NCBI RefSeq assembly: GCF_007858185.1
Contig: NZ_VFES01000009.1
Span: forward strand, 202,217 to 266,216
Direction of reading: 5' to 3'
Source of the DNA: Pseudomonas grimontii
GTDB taxonomy: Bacteria; Pseudomonadota; Gammaproteobacteria; Pseudomonadales; Pseudomonadaceae
DNA length: 64,000 nucleotides
In this document: positions 19,764 through 27,821 of the stretch, in pieces
Layout of the letters: each line of letters begins with the position of its first letter
How positions within the stretch are numbered: position 1 is the stretch's first letter
Program-made: the position numbers and the translations under genes
The notes under the pieces: generated by a model
Told to the model about the DNA's origin: nothing
Seen by the model: the letters and a program-made list of their open reading frames with translations, nothing else
Database searches by the model: none

Positions 19764-19793
19764 CCGGCGAGGCACTGGCAAGCGCCTCGCCGG
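19764..19793 (+). terminator. GC-rich hairpin after the MscS gene
   Basis: CCGGCGAGGC pairs with GCGCCTCGCCGG across an 8-base loop nine bases after the stop codon. It is not followed by a T-run, so it may be a Rho-assisted or mRNA-protecting structure rather than a classical terminator. Confidence 0.5.
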
Positions 19794-19970
19794 CAGGTGC
19801 GACAAACACTGGAGCGGTATTGATCTGAACACCACTGATAAAACAGCACGTTCACGTGCAACTTGAGCCACCGCTGACACACCCCACGATAAAAGCACGC
19901 AACTATGTGTAGCCGTCGCTGCCGATTATTCAACCGGCTGACCCCATAAAGAAAATTCTTCCTACGCCTT

Positions 19971-20008
19971 TAGTGAATTTCACTACTTGCGCGCACCATT
20001 TCTAATCT
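19971..20008 (+). promoter_or_regulatory. Candidate Lrp-type operator and promoter of the oxidase cassette
   Basis: A 15-base palindrome TAGTGAA-T-TTCACTA (19971-19985) matches the E. coli Lrp consensus YAGHAWATTWTDCTR at 13 of 15 positions. It overlaps a plausible -35 (TTCACT, 19979-19984), followed after 18 bases by TAATCT (20003-20008) as -10. Within the otherwise featureless 317-base gap before the cassette this is the only clear signal. An Lrp/AsnC-type gene lies at the other end of the cassette. Confidence 0.5.
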
Positions 20009-20072
20009 GTTTTAAAAAAAACCAACGCCTTAGCATCTGGCCATCGAACAACGCCAGCAAAAGGCCCCCCTC

Positions 20073-21452
20073 ATGTTATGGACAACTCAGCTTTCCGATA
20101 ATGCAGCAGACTTTGTATTAAGTTCGAATGCCGAAGCGTTGACCCACTATTGTGGTGCTACTGCCTTTGCTCAACCTCGCGACTTCTATACCCAAAGCCC
20201 CTATCAACGACCTTCGCGGCCGCAGGATGTAACCGACGCAATCATCACAACCTGCCTGACCAGCGATCAGCTTTCAAACAGCCAGCATCTATTGGCGCAA
20301 CGGTTGTTATTGAATATCTACGAGCAAGACTTGGTCTTCTTGCCCAAGCCGCCATTGGAACTGGATTTCAAGGCGTTCAAGAACTTCTATGACCCCCAGC
20401 ACGCGGCCAGTGGCAAAAAGATCCGCCCGTTGCTGGAACACTACCTGTACAACTGGCTCAAGGAAGAAGTGCATATCAACGGCCCTTGGTGCCTGGACTC
20501 TTTTATCGCCCACACCGATAAAGTATTGGATGACGTCGCCCAGTCCGAGTCCAAACTCCATGAAGTGCTGACCACCAGCCGCCACCCCGAACGTGCCGCC
20601 AGGTTTTTCATGACGCAATGTGCGGGAGACTTCCTCAGTGAAGCCTCGGCCATGGCCCGCAACGTGCTGGGTAACAGCGGCGTGTACACCAGCGAATTGT
20701 TCAAGATCCTGATCGACGAGTATGGCTACGGCGTCGACAAAAAGAAGCACAGCACCATTTTTGAAGACATGCTCCAGGGCATGGACATGTCGCATCACGT
20801 GCATCACTACTGGCAGTTCTATACGCCGGCATCGCTGTCGCTCACCAACTACTTCCACTATGTGTCGGCCAACCATGGCGAGCTGTTCCGCTATATCGGC
20901 GCCATGTACTACACCGAAGCCACATTGGCGCTGACGACCAAGCACCAGTCACGCGCGATCAAGACCATCTTCAACGGCAGCGTCTCCACCGACTATTTCG
21001 ATGAGCATGCACACATCGATGTACACCACGGAAGAATGGCCCTCCAGCGCCTGATCATTCCCATGATCAAGCAGTTCGGCACCAAGATCATCCCCGACCT
21101 TATTCGCGGCTTTGAAGAGTTCAGGCTGCTTCAGGACATCGCCGACGAAGAGTTGTATGCCCATATCAAATGGCATGACGAGTTCGATGAGCATCGCGCC
21201 AAGGCAGCGGCGCTCCAGGGCCATAAACCCGTGGACCTGAGGATTACCGAACCTGAACACGAGCTCTCGGTGCTGCATACCCACCCGAATGACGAACTGT
21301 TCTGGGTCGAATCCGGTGAGCTGGAGTTTGTCGCCAGCCCCGAACTGACGGTGCGCCTCAAGGCCGGCGAAGGCGTGGTGATTCCCAAGGGAATGCTGCA
21401 TGGCACCCGCATCACCAGCCCGTCCTGCACGTACACCGTCACCGCCATCTGA
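20073..21452 (+). CDS. Haem-oxygenase-like diiron oxidase fused to a cupin domain
   Basis: 459 residues. Residues 110-360 are all-helical with ligands of a haem-oxygenase-like diiron oxidase (HDO, Haem_oxygenas_2): E216 and H226 in DEYGYGVDKKKH, E282, and the H312-x3-D316-x2-H319 set in EHAHIDVHHG. Residues 395-459 form a single cupin with HTHPNDE (H402, H404, E408) and H443, a complete metal site. HDOs such as SznF, UndA and BelK oxidise amino acids or fatty acids by N-oxygenation, desaturation or C-C cleavage, using O2. The Rieske gene directly after it could supply electrons. No signal peptide. This is the first gene of a tight five-gene operon. Substrate unknown; an amino acid is my best guess from the ATP-grasp and B3/B4 partners. 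Confidence 0.85.
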   Translation: MLWTTQLSDNAADFVLSSNAEALTHYCGATAFAQPRDFYTQSPYQRPSRPQDVTDAIITTCLTSDQLSNSQHLLAQRLLLNIYEQDLVFLPKPPLELDFKAFKNFYDPQHAASGKKIRPLLEHYLYNWLKEEVHINGPWCLDSFIAHTDKVLDDVAQSESKLHEVLTTSRHPERAARFFMTQCAGDFLSEASAMARNVLGNSGVYTSELFKILIDEYGYGVDKKKHSTIFEDMLQGMDMSHHVHHYWQFYTPASLSLTNYFHYVSANHGELFRYIGAMYYTEATLALTTKHQSRAIKTIFNGSVSTDYFDEHAHIDVHHGRMALQRLIIPMIKQFGTKIIPDLIRGFEEFRLLQDIADEELYAHIKWHDEFDEHRAKAAALQGHKPVDLRITEPEHELSVLHTHPNDELFWVESGELEFVASPELTVRLKAGEGVVIPKGMLHGTRITSPSCTYTVTAI

Positions 21453-21464
21453 GTGGGCACCCCA

Positions 21465-21779
21465 ATGAAAGCCATCAGCCTGAATCTCACCCACGCCAAC
21501 TATGTGGCCGTGGAGGAAAGAACCTACTTTCTCAAGCGTCACGCGTATTCGACGCAATTGCTGCCCACCGCGTGCCCCCATCGTGGCGGCCCGCTGCACA
21601 TGGGCGAAGTGACAGGCGACGGCCAAAGTGTGATCTGTCCCTGGCACGACAACGCCTACAAGGTCTGCAACCTGGAAAAGAAGGCGCTGCCCACCGTGCG
21701 CGTCAGGAACCAGATCAGCACCGTCGTCGGCGACACAGAGCGCTGTGTGCCGTTACTTAAAATCTCCCGTTACGACTGA
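21465..21779 (+). CDS. Rieske [2Fe-2S] ferredoxin
   Basis: 104 residues from the ATG at 21465 (MKAISLNLTH); an in-frame GTG at 21453 directly after the previous stop is an alternative. Cluster ligands are complete: C37-P-H39 (CPHRGGPL) and C58-P-W-H61 (CPWHDNAY), spaced as in stand-alone Rieske ferredoxins of oxygenase systems. It probably feeds electrons to the diiron oxidase upstream. No ferredoxin reductase is encoded in the cassette, so it would use a host reductase. Its stop overlaps the next start by one base. Confidence 0.9.
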   Translation: MKAISLNLTHANYVAVEERTYFLKRHAYSTQLLPTACPHRGGPLHMGEVTGDGQSVICPWHDNAYKVCNLEKKALPTVRVRNQISTVVGDTERCVPLLKISRYD

Positions 21780-22969
21780 TGAAGCCCATGAAGACTAAAT
21801 CGACACTGACCGCGTTCTATTCAATCGTGACCCTCTTCACCGGCCTCGACATGGCGATCGTCATCGCGATGGTCTGGTTCGGCCTGGAGACTACCGGCTC
21901 GACATTCCTGGTCGGCGCGACCTTGTGCGTCGCGACCGTGGTGCCCTATTTGTGCGAACAATACATCGGCAAGTTCTTTACGATTGAACTCAGCCTGAAA
22001 CGGCTGCTGTACATTCGCCTGGCCGCCTTCGCAGCGGTACTGGGGCTGTCGTTTACCCAGGCCGCCTTGCTGCCGATCGGCTTCCTGGCCATCGCCTTCG
22101 TGGTGGGCGTCACCGACTACTTCACCATCAGCACCTTGGAATCGAAAAATACCAAGCTGGTGCTGGCCGGCCTTACCGACAGCGATACCTGCGCACGGTT
22201 GATGCAAACCTCCATACAGATCGGTGCCTTCGGCGGTGCACTCCTGGGCGGGTTGATCGTGGACGTGTTCTCGGTCAACCACACGCTGCAGATCATCAGC
22301 CTGGCGGCGATTCTCTCGCTCGCGGCCATCCTCCTGGTGGCCGACACCCCCAACGAACACGCCGCCGAACAGGCCACCGGCACCTCCACTGTGCGGCCGC
22401 TGGAGCTGCCGCGAAACCTCTACATCCTGATCATCGTGTTGAGCATGATCGGTTTCCATATCGGTGCGTTCAACAGCCTGGTGCCCATCGTTTTCCAAAA
22501 ACTCAATGAGTGGAATGCCACCCTGTTTGGCGTAGCCAGTGGCCTGGCGGGCCTGGGGGCTTTCAGCGCCGCCGTGTTGCCGCGCATCAAGCTCAACAGC
22601 TACGGGGCCATCTCGCTGGTGATCCTGGCGGACGTGGCAATCGTCTACTTCCAGAACCTCTACGTGATGATGGCCGCAGCCTTCCTGCTGGGTTTTTGCA
22701 TCAACAGCCTGCGGATCCAGTTGCGTAAAACCCTGATCGAGTCGGCGCCCAACGCTCGGGTAGCCGACGTGATCGCCGCCAAAAGTTCGCTCTACTACCT
22801 GCTGGTCAGTGGTTCGGCACCAATGATCCTGACGTTCTTCACCACGTCGGGGTTTCTCGGGCTCGAAGGCGCACGCCTGTTGATGATCGTCTCCGCCGGC
22901 CTGTTGGCCACTGCCGTACTGGCGTGGAACCTGACCCCGGCCGCCGCGCCCACCGCCACCACGGAATAA
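21779..22969 (+). CDS. MFS transporter of the oxidase cassette
   Basis: 396 residues, 12 hydrophobic segments, beginning MKPMKTKSTLTAFYSIVTLF in a one-base overlap with the Rieske stop. The layout, with Asp in helix 1 (FTGLDMAI) and a central linker near residue 200 (DTPNEHAAEQATG), fits a drug/peptide efflux type MFS. In a biosynthetic cassette it likely exports the product or gives self-protection. No close family recognised; direction and substrate are inferred only from context. Confidence 0.85.
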   Translation: MKPMKTKSTLTAFYSIVTLFTGLDMAIVIAMVWFGLETTGSTFLVGATLCVATVVPYLCEQYIGKFFTIELSLKRLLYIRLAAFAAVLGLSFTQAALLPIGFLAIAFVVGVTDYFTISTLESKNTKLVLAGLTDSDTCARLMQTSIQIGAFGGALLGGLIVDVFSVNHTLQIISLAAILSLAAILLVADTPNEHAAEQATGTSTVRPLELPRNLYILIIVLSMIGFHIGAFNSLVPIVFQKLNEWNATLFGVASGLAGLGAFSAAVLPRIKLNSYGAISLVILADVAIVYFQNLYVMMAAAFLLGFCINSLRIQLRKTLIESAPNARVADVIAAKSSLYYLLVSGSAPMILTFFTTSGFLGLEGARLLMIVSAGLLATAVLAWNLTPAAAPTATTE

Positions 22970-22981
22970 GGAATACACGAC

Positions 22982-24199
22982 GTGAAAACCGTACTGATCG
23001 TTGACCCGTTCTCCACGGGCAAGCTCTATGCCCGCCTGCTCAAGGCCCAGGGTGTGAAGTGCTACGCCGTGATCTCGACAGACACCTTGCCCAAACACTT
23101 CACCGATGACCTGATAAGAGAAGACTTCGAAGAAGTCTACCGCTGGGAAGAGAGCCTGCTGGTCGACCTCGAAAGCCTGTCACTGCACGCCGTGATCGCG
23201 GGCTGCGAAACCGCGATCTACCTCACCGATTACCTCACGAAAGTGCTGTGCATCAAGGGTAACAGCCACGTCACCAGTGATTTGCGCCGCAACAAATTCT
23301 CCATGCAGCAAGCGCTCAAACACCATGGGCTGGCGAACATTGAGTCACAACTGCTGAGTTCACAGAGCCATATTCGCAAGGTGGTCGACTCGCTGGAGGA
23401 AACCGCCACCTACGTCGTCAAACCGCTGAATTCGGCCGCCACCGAAGGCGTGGTATTTGCCCAAGGCAGAGGCGAAGTTGAGACCGCATTGAACAACGCG
23501 GCCTGGAAGCAGAAAAACGACCTGGGGGAAATCAACCTCGGGTTTATCGTGCAGCCATTCATTTCTGGTCCGGAGTATGTGGTGGATATGGTCGCTTTCG
23601 GCGGCGAATACATCATTGCTACGGTGTGCAAGTACACCAAGATCCATAAAAACGGCAGCAAGTTTGTCTACGAAAGCCTGGACACCCTTGACCCCCAGGC
23701 AGCGCAGTTGCAACCACTGACCGACTACGCCCGCCAGGCAGCGGCGGCCCTGGGCGTGCAGGTCGGGCCGATTCACATGGAAATCATCTGGTCCGCTGCC
23801 GGCCCCGTGATGATCGAGGCCGGTGGCCGACTGCACGGCGGTATTGCCCCCCTGCTGTTTCAACAGGTGTATCACCCAGACTTGCTGTCACTGGCGATTG
23901 ATAGCTACCTGGACCAACCAAAACCCCAAGCCGATGCTGTCAGCCAGATCAGCCATGGCCGCATCGGGTTCTTCTGCTCCGACGAACGCCGCACTTTCAC
24001 CCCTCCCTTGCCGCAGGTAGTCCAAAGCGCGCAAGAGGACGAGGCCTATTGCGGCCATCGTTACTTCATCAGCGCCAGCGATACCACGCCGATCACCGTC
24101 GACTTCGCGACCTGCCCGGGATTGTTCTGGCTGCAGCACCCTTCGGCGCAGCAACTGGACGTCAGTACCGCGAACCTTCGAAAAAAACTGTGGGGCTAA
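22982..24199 (+). CDS. ATP-grasp ligase (amino-acid ligase type)
   Basis: 405 residues from a GTG start. The three ATP-grasp parts are present: a Rossmann-like N-terminus (KTVLIVDPFSTG), the ATP lid with K147 in YVVKPLNSAAT and QPFISGPEYVVD (E198), and the catalytic/Mg part with E267, E279 and R283 in MIEAGGRLHGG. This resembles BacD/TabS/RizA-like L-amino acid ligases and carnosine-synthase-like enzymes, which join an acyl phosphate to an amine using ATP. So the cassette probably makes a dipeptide or amide. Twelve bases follow the MFS stop, and four bases separate it from the next gene. Confidence 0.88.
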   Translation: MKTVLIVDPFSTGKLYARLLKAQGVKCYAVISTDTLPKHFTDDLIREDFEEVYRWEESLLVDLESLSLHAVIAGCETAIYLTDYLTKVLCIKGNSHVTSDLRRNKFSMQQALKHHGLANIESQLLSSQSHIRKVVDSLEETATYVVKPLNSAATEGVVFAQGRGEVETALNNAAWKQKNDLGEINLGFIVQPFISGPEYVVDMVAFGGEYIIATVCKYTKIHKNGSKFVYESLDTLDPQAAQLQPLTDYARQAAAALGVQVGPIHMEIIWSAAGPVMIEAGGRLHGGIAPLLFQQVYHPDLLSLAIDSYLDQPKPQADAVSQISHGRIGFFCSDERRTFTPPLPQVVQSAQEDEAYCGHRYFISASDTTPITVDFATCPGLFWLQHPSAQQLDVSTANLRKKLWG

Positions 24200-24203
24200 G
24201 GTT

Positions 24204-24881
24204 ATGAAAAGTCGCTTGATCATCAGAAAGTCAGCCTGTGAGCTGGGCATCAACAATGCGTGTGCCGCCGTTATCGAAGACATCACCGTCTCGGATGACC
24301 AGAGCTTCGTCGGGGTACTGCAAAGTAACCTGAACCACGTGGCCTCGCGTCTTAACGAGTTGGACTCAAACATCGTGTACGAAGGGTTTGCCAGGCAGCT
24401 CAAAAAACTCGGCTACGAAAATACCGTCAGTGCCAACGAAAAGCTGCTGCGCCGCTTCATCGCCAAAGGCGTGTACCCCATCAACAACATCGTCGACGCC
24501 TATAACGCGGTCGCGATCCGACATGGGGTCAGCATCGGCGTGCACACGTATCATCAGAAGGATGACATCTACGTGATGCGCTCGGACAAGCCGAGGGTGC
24601 TACGCCCACTGTTTGCCAAGAAGGCCATCACGATTCCCGTTGGCGATATCGTCTATACCTGCGGTGATGTGCCGTTGGCGAGCATCGGCAAGGTTGACGC
24701 CGATGCCCATGACTTCCGGCTGACGAAAGACTCGTCGAGGCTGTTGGTGGTGATCCTGGGGCATGACGACACGTCGCTCCAATTCAACCAGGCGGTCATC
24801 GAAGAACTCGTGGACACCCTGCGTCAGAAAATGCCGAACCTGAGCCATCATTTTCTTGAAACCGTCCGCGATCACGCCTGA
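24204..24881 (+). CDS. Stand-alone B3/B4 (PheRS-beta-like editing) domain protein
   Basis: 225 residues. The sequence from about 85 to 205 (KLLRRFIAKGVYPINNIVDAYNAVAIRHGVSIGVH... then GDIVYTCGDVPLAS and KDSSRLLVVILG) is the B3/B4 fold of the phenylalanyl-tRNA synthetase beta chain, where it hydrolyses mischarged tRNA. The rest of the synthetase is missing, so it is a free-standing relative. In a cluster with an ATP-grasp ligase it could bind an amino acid or aminoacyl substrate, or act as a trans-editing factor against a toxic amino acid. I know of no assigned function for such a pairing. Last gene of the operon. Confidence 0.85.
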   Translation: MKSRLIIRKSACELGINNACAAVIEDITVSDDQSFVGVLQSNLNHVASRLNELDSNIVYEGFARQLKKLGYENTVSANEKLLRRFIAKGVYPINNIVDAYNAVAIRHGVSIGVHTYHQKDDIYVMRSDKPRVLRPLFAKKAITIPVGDIVYTCGDVPLASIGKVDADAHDFRLTKDSSRLLVVILGHDDTSLQFNQAVIEELVDTLRQKMPNLSHHFLETVRDHA

Positions 24882-24908
24882 AGCATAAATCCAGCAGATA
24901 GGGCTATT

Positions 24909-25055
24909 GTGGCGAGCGGGCTTGCCCCGCGTTGGGCTGCGAAGCAGCCCCAAAACACCGCCCCGGACCTGCCTGGCACACTGCAGCGCTCATATTGGGG
25001 CTGCTGCGCAGCCCAACGCGGGCGGTGCGACGATTCGACAAGCCCGCTCGCTACA
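24909..25055. repeat. Nested REP palindromes
   Basis: Outer arms (GGCGAGCGGGCTTG near 24911 and CAAGCCCGCTCGC near 25039) and inner arms (GCGTTGGGCTGC near 24929 and GCAGCCCAACGCG near 25010) form one long imperfect hairpin between the last cassette gene and the convergent Lrp gene. Pseudomonas REP type, likely serving as a 3' mRNA barrier for both. Confidence 0.88.
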
Positions 25056-25131
25056 GGGAGATTTATCAGTATCTGAAAGTTGTATAGATACCCATGCAAC
25101 TGAAGCCAGGCCATGCAGAGGTGGCCGGCGC

Positions 25132-25548
25132 CTAGCGCCAGGCCTTCAGCACGGGGTTGACCACGACTTCCTTCACATGCTCGATCTTCAGCAGGCTGTC
25201 CTTGAAGACCATCAGTTCTTCAAAGCTCCTGTACCGAACGTCGAGCATCATGTCCACGTCGCCAAACAGTGAGTAGGCATGCACCACCTGGCTGAACTGC
25301 TGGATCTTCGGAAACACCAGATGGCAATTGCTGCCATTGAGCGTCAGCATCAAGAACGCCGCTTGCAGGGTCTCATCACCCTCGGCGACGTTGATGGTGA
25401 AGCCCAGGATGATACCTTTTTCAATCAGCTTCTGAACGCGCGACTCCACTGCGGTTCGAGACTTGTGAACTTGCCGCGCCAATTGCGCCAGGCTGACTCG
25501 GGAGTCATCCTTCAAGGCTGCAATGATCAGTTCATCAATCTTGTCCAC
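25132..25548 (-). CDS. Lrp/AsnC-family transcriptional regulator
   Basis: 138 residues from a GTG with GGGGGCGG upstream, giving MDKIDELIIAALKDD. The N-terminal helix-turn-helix is DSRVSLAQLARQVHKSRTAVESRVQKL; the C-terminal RAM domain (residues 65-138) contains SLFGDVDMMLDVRY and the fold that binds amino acids and forms octamers. It sits convergent to the oxidase cassette, across the REP, and 68 bases downstream of a same-strand DMT exporter. It may control either; the Lrp-like palindrome before the cassette supports the former. The effector is probably an amino acid. Confidence 0.9.
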   Translation of the reverse strand: MDKIDELIIAALKDDSRVSLAQLARQVHKSRTAVESRVQKLIEKGIILGFTINVAEGDETLQAAFLMLTLNGSNCHLVFPKIQQFSQVVHAYSLFGDVDMMLDVRYRSFEELMVFKDSLLKIEHVKEVVVNPVLKAWR

Positions 25549-25616
25549 TCTGCCGCCCCCACACCGTTCTTTTCGATAGCAGACTTTCATTGCCGCTCAC
25601 GCATGCCCTCGACCCA

Positions 25617-26492
25617 TCACCTCGCAGACTGTACGCCAGACACAGGCTTTACGCCCAATCGACTGATCCACACCGCCCCCAGAATCACCAACCCACCCAA
25701 GGCCAGGCGGCCCAGCGGCTCGTGCTGGTTCCAGATCAGCAGGTTCAGCAGCAACCCTACCGGCACATGCAGGTTGTTCATCACCGCCAGCGTGCCGCCA
25801 TGCACCAGGCAGGCGCCCTTGTTCCACCAGTACATCCCCAGCGCGGTGCTGACCAGCCCGAGGAACACCAGCACGCCCCACTGCAGCGGCGCCTCGGGCA
25901 GGAAGTTGGCCTTGCCGAACATCAGGAACGCCGGCAGCACCACCAGCAACGCGCCGAGGTAGAAGTAGCCGAAGCGCCGGTAGTGCGGCAAGTTACTCGG
26001 GTAGCGTGCCACCAAGTGCTTGTACATCACTTGTCCGGCGGCGTAGGTGAAGTTAGCCAATTGCAGCAGCAAGAAGCCCATCAGGAAGTGCGGGGTGATC
26101 TGGTCGAAGCGAATCACCGCCGCCCCCGCCACTGCCACCAGGGCGGCAACCAGTGCCCACGGGTTGAAACGCCGGTTGAGCGCATCTTCGATCAGGGTCA
26201 CGTGCAACGGCGTGAGGATGGTGAACAGCAACACCTCCGGCACCGTGAGCACGCGAAAGCTCAGGTACAGGCACACATAGGTCACGCCAAACTGCAGCGC
26301 GCCGATCACCAGCAGGCCGCGCATAAAGGCAGGTTCTACCGAGCGCCAGCGGGTCAGCGGGATAAATACCAGCCCGGCCAGCACGACACGCACCAGCACC
26401 GCGAAGTAACTGTCGACGTGACCGGCGAGGTATTCGCCGATCAAGCTGAAGGAAAATGCCTGAATCAGGGTGACAACCAGTAGATAGCCCAT
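25617..26492 (-). CDS. EamA/DMT-family metabolite exporter
   Basis: 291 residues with ten hydrophobic helices in two EamA repeats. The opening GYLLVVTLIQAFSFSLIGEYLAGHV and the mid segment TPHFLMGFLLLQLANFTYAAGQ match the carboxylate/amino acid/amine exporter branch of DMT proteins. It precedes the Lrp-type gene on the same strand, a usual pairing for amino-acid efflux control. Ordinary length. Confidence 0.88.
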   Translation of the reverse strand: MGYLLVVTLIQAFSFSLIGEYLAGHVDSYFAVLVRVVLAGLVFIPLTRWRSVEPAFMRGLLVIGALQFGVTYVCLYLSFRVLTVPEVLLFTILTPLHVTLIEDALNRRFNPWALVAALVAVAGAAVIRFDQITPHFLMGFLLLQLANFTYAAGQVMYKHLVARYPSNLPHYRRFGYFYLGALLVVLPAFLMFGKANFLPEAPLQWGVLVFLGLVSTALGMYWWNKGACLVHGGTLAVMNNLHVPVGLLLNLLIWNQHEPLGRLALGGLVILGAVWISRLGVKPVSGVQSAR

Positions 26493-26554
26493 GCGCGCCT
26501 CGTCTCGAATGGGCGGGACATTAAAGGTTTTCGGCGATTGAAGAAACTCGGGGC

Positions 26555-26589
26555 AAAAAAAACCCGACCTCGCTAAAGCGGCAGTCGGG
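26555..26589 (-). terminator. Rho-independent terminator after azoR
   Basis: On the minus strand a stem CCCGAC/GTCGGG with a 15-base loop is followed by a run of eight T. It lies 115 bases beyond the azoR stop. Confidence 0.8.
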
Positions 26590-26703
26590 CAGGAGCACTC
26601 AGGAGCAACAAGTGCAAAGGGAGGTTCGTACGCGGACTTGAAGGGTTTGCGTGGAGCGATATAAACACCACGCGATTATGTGGCGATTAAAGGATCAAGC
26701 GGC

Positions 26704-27306
26704 TCATGCCACGAGCTGTACCAGCTGGGCCTTGGCGTGGTTGATACCCTTTTCCTGGAAGTCGCCACTCAGGTTCACCCCTTCGGCGTGAATGAAAGTG
26801 ACGTCGTGGATGCCGATAAAAGCCATGACCTGGCGCAGGTAGGGTTCCTGGTGATCGGAGCTGGCGCCGGTATGGATACCGCCCCGCGCGGTCAGCACAA
26901 TGGCACGCTTGCCGGTCAACAAACCTTGCGGCCCGGTGGGGGTGTATTTGAAGGTCACACCCGCCCGCAACACGTGATCCAGCCAGGCTTTGAGGGTGCT
27001 GGGGATGGCGAAGTTGTACATCGGTGCAGCCATCACCAGCACGTCGGCGGCCAGCAGTTCGTCGGTCAATTCGTTGGAGCGGTCGAGGGAAGCCTGTTCG
27101 TTGCCGTTGCGTTGATCCGCCGGTTTCATCCAGCCGCCGAGCAGGTTGGCGTCCAGGTGCGGAACCGGGTTGAGCGCCACGTCACGCACAGTAATCCGGT
27201 CCGTCGGGTGAGCGGCCTGCCACTGGCTGATGAACTGCCGGGTCAGTTGGCGGGAGATCGAATCCTGCTGGCGGGCGCTGCTTTCGATGATCAGAACATT
27301 GGACAT
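26704..27306 (-). CDS. azoR: FMN-dependent NADH-azoreductase
   Basis: 200 residues with the flavodoxin-like fold of AzoR: phosphate-binding start VLIIESSARQQDSISRQLT, the FMN-binding AAPMYNFAIPSTLKAW near 94 and the LTARGGIH turn near 140. These soluble homodimers reduce azo dyes and quinones with NADH. Start ATG is followed by the family-typical MSNVLIIES. The upstream region has a small palindrome (27406-27421). Which of the Pseudomonas AzoR paralogues it is cannot be told here. Confidence 0.92.
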   Translation of the reverse strand: MSNVLIIESSARQQDSISRQLTRQFISQWQAAHPTDRITVRDVALNPVPHLDANLLGGWMKPADQRNGNEQASLDRSNELTDELLAADVLVMAAPMYNFAIPSTLKAWLDHVLRAGVTFKYTPTGPQGLLTGKRAIVLTARGGIHTGASSDHQEPYLRQVMAFIGIHDVTFIHAEGVNLSGDFQEKGINHAKAQLVQLVA

Positions 27307-27405
27307 GGCTTCGTAGGCTCCATCTGTAATTGCTGTAAGTCGATGGAGTGGAGATTAGACAGAGCCAATTCGATAAAAAAGCGCAAAAAACTGCTATAAC
27401 CCATC

Positions 27406-27421
27406 TATAAATTTGTTTATA
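27406..27421 (-). promoter_or_regulatory. Inverted repeat upstream of azoR
   Basis: TATAAA-TTTG-TTTATA, perfect six-base arms, 100 bases before the azoR start codon in an AT-rich stretch. Could be an operator for a regulator of azoR; no adjacent regulator gene is divergent from it. Confidence 0.3.
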
Positions 27422-27457
27422 AGCGGAGTATTGCTATGGGCATGCTCCGCTGCTGCG

Positions 27458-27772
27458 TTATTTCGGGGCGCAGGCCAACGCGATACGCATCTTGATAATG
27501 GCGCGGTTGAACTTGACCGTGGTGTTGGTGCTTTTCCCCGCCGGCACCGTAACCGTGCGACGACGCGGCGATTCCGGGCCGTTGGTGAACGTTACCGAAC
27601 ACACGGCGTCCTGGGTGCCGTAGTTATTCAGCTGGATCGAGCTGATATCGCCGTCCACGTCGGAGGCGGTGTAATCGATGCTCACGCCGTCGATCTTTTT
27701 CGTCACATCGATGGGGTAGGCAAACGCGCTCATCGGCAGCAGCGCCAGCAACACACAACAGAATTTTCTCAT
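27458..27772 (-). CDS. Secreted small protein of unknown function
   Basis: 104 residues from the ATG with GGAG upstream; the frame runs 16 codons further but without a site. A signal peptide (MRKFCCVLLALLPMSAFA) is followed by a mature beta-rich part with VPAGKSTNTTVKFN, which looks like an immunoglobulin-like sandwich of the kind seen in pilus or spore-coat-like proteins. One Cys pair (AVCSVTF and ALACAPK) is likely oxidised. Similar Pseudomonas proteins carry a misleading phosphoglycerate kinase label; there is no kinase motif here. It is divergent from the LysR gene with 49 bases between. Confidence 0.72.
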   Translation of the reverse strand: MRKFCCVLLALLPMSAFAYPIDVTKKIDGVSIDYTASDVDGDISSIQLNNYGTQDAVCSVTFTNGPESPRRRTVTVPAGKSTNTTVKFNRAIIKMRIALACAPK

Positions 27773-27821
27773 TCGGCAGTCTCCAATAGGGACCGTCAGC
27801 TTAGGACAAGAGGAACACATC

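Noticed and set aside
27458..27772. 3-phosphoglycerate kinase label sometimes given to this small protein type
   Set aside because: The protein has 104 residues, a signal peptide and no kinase motif.
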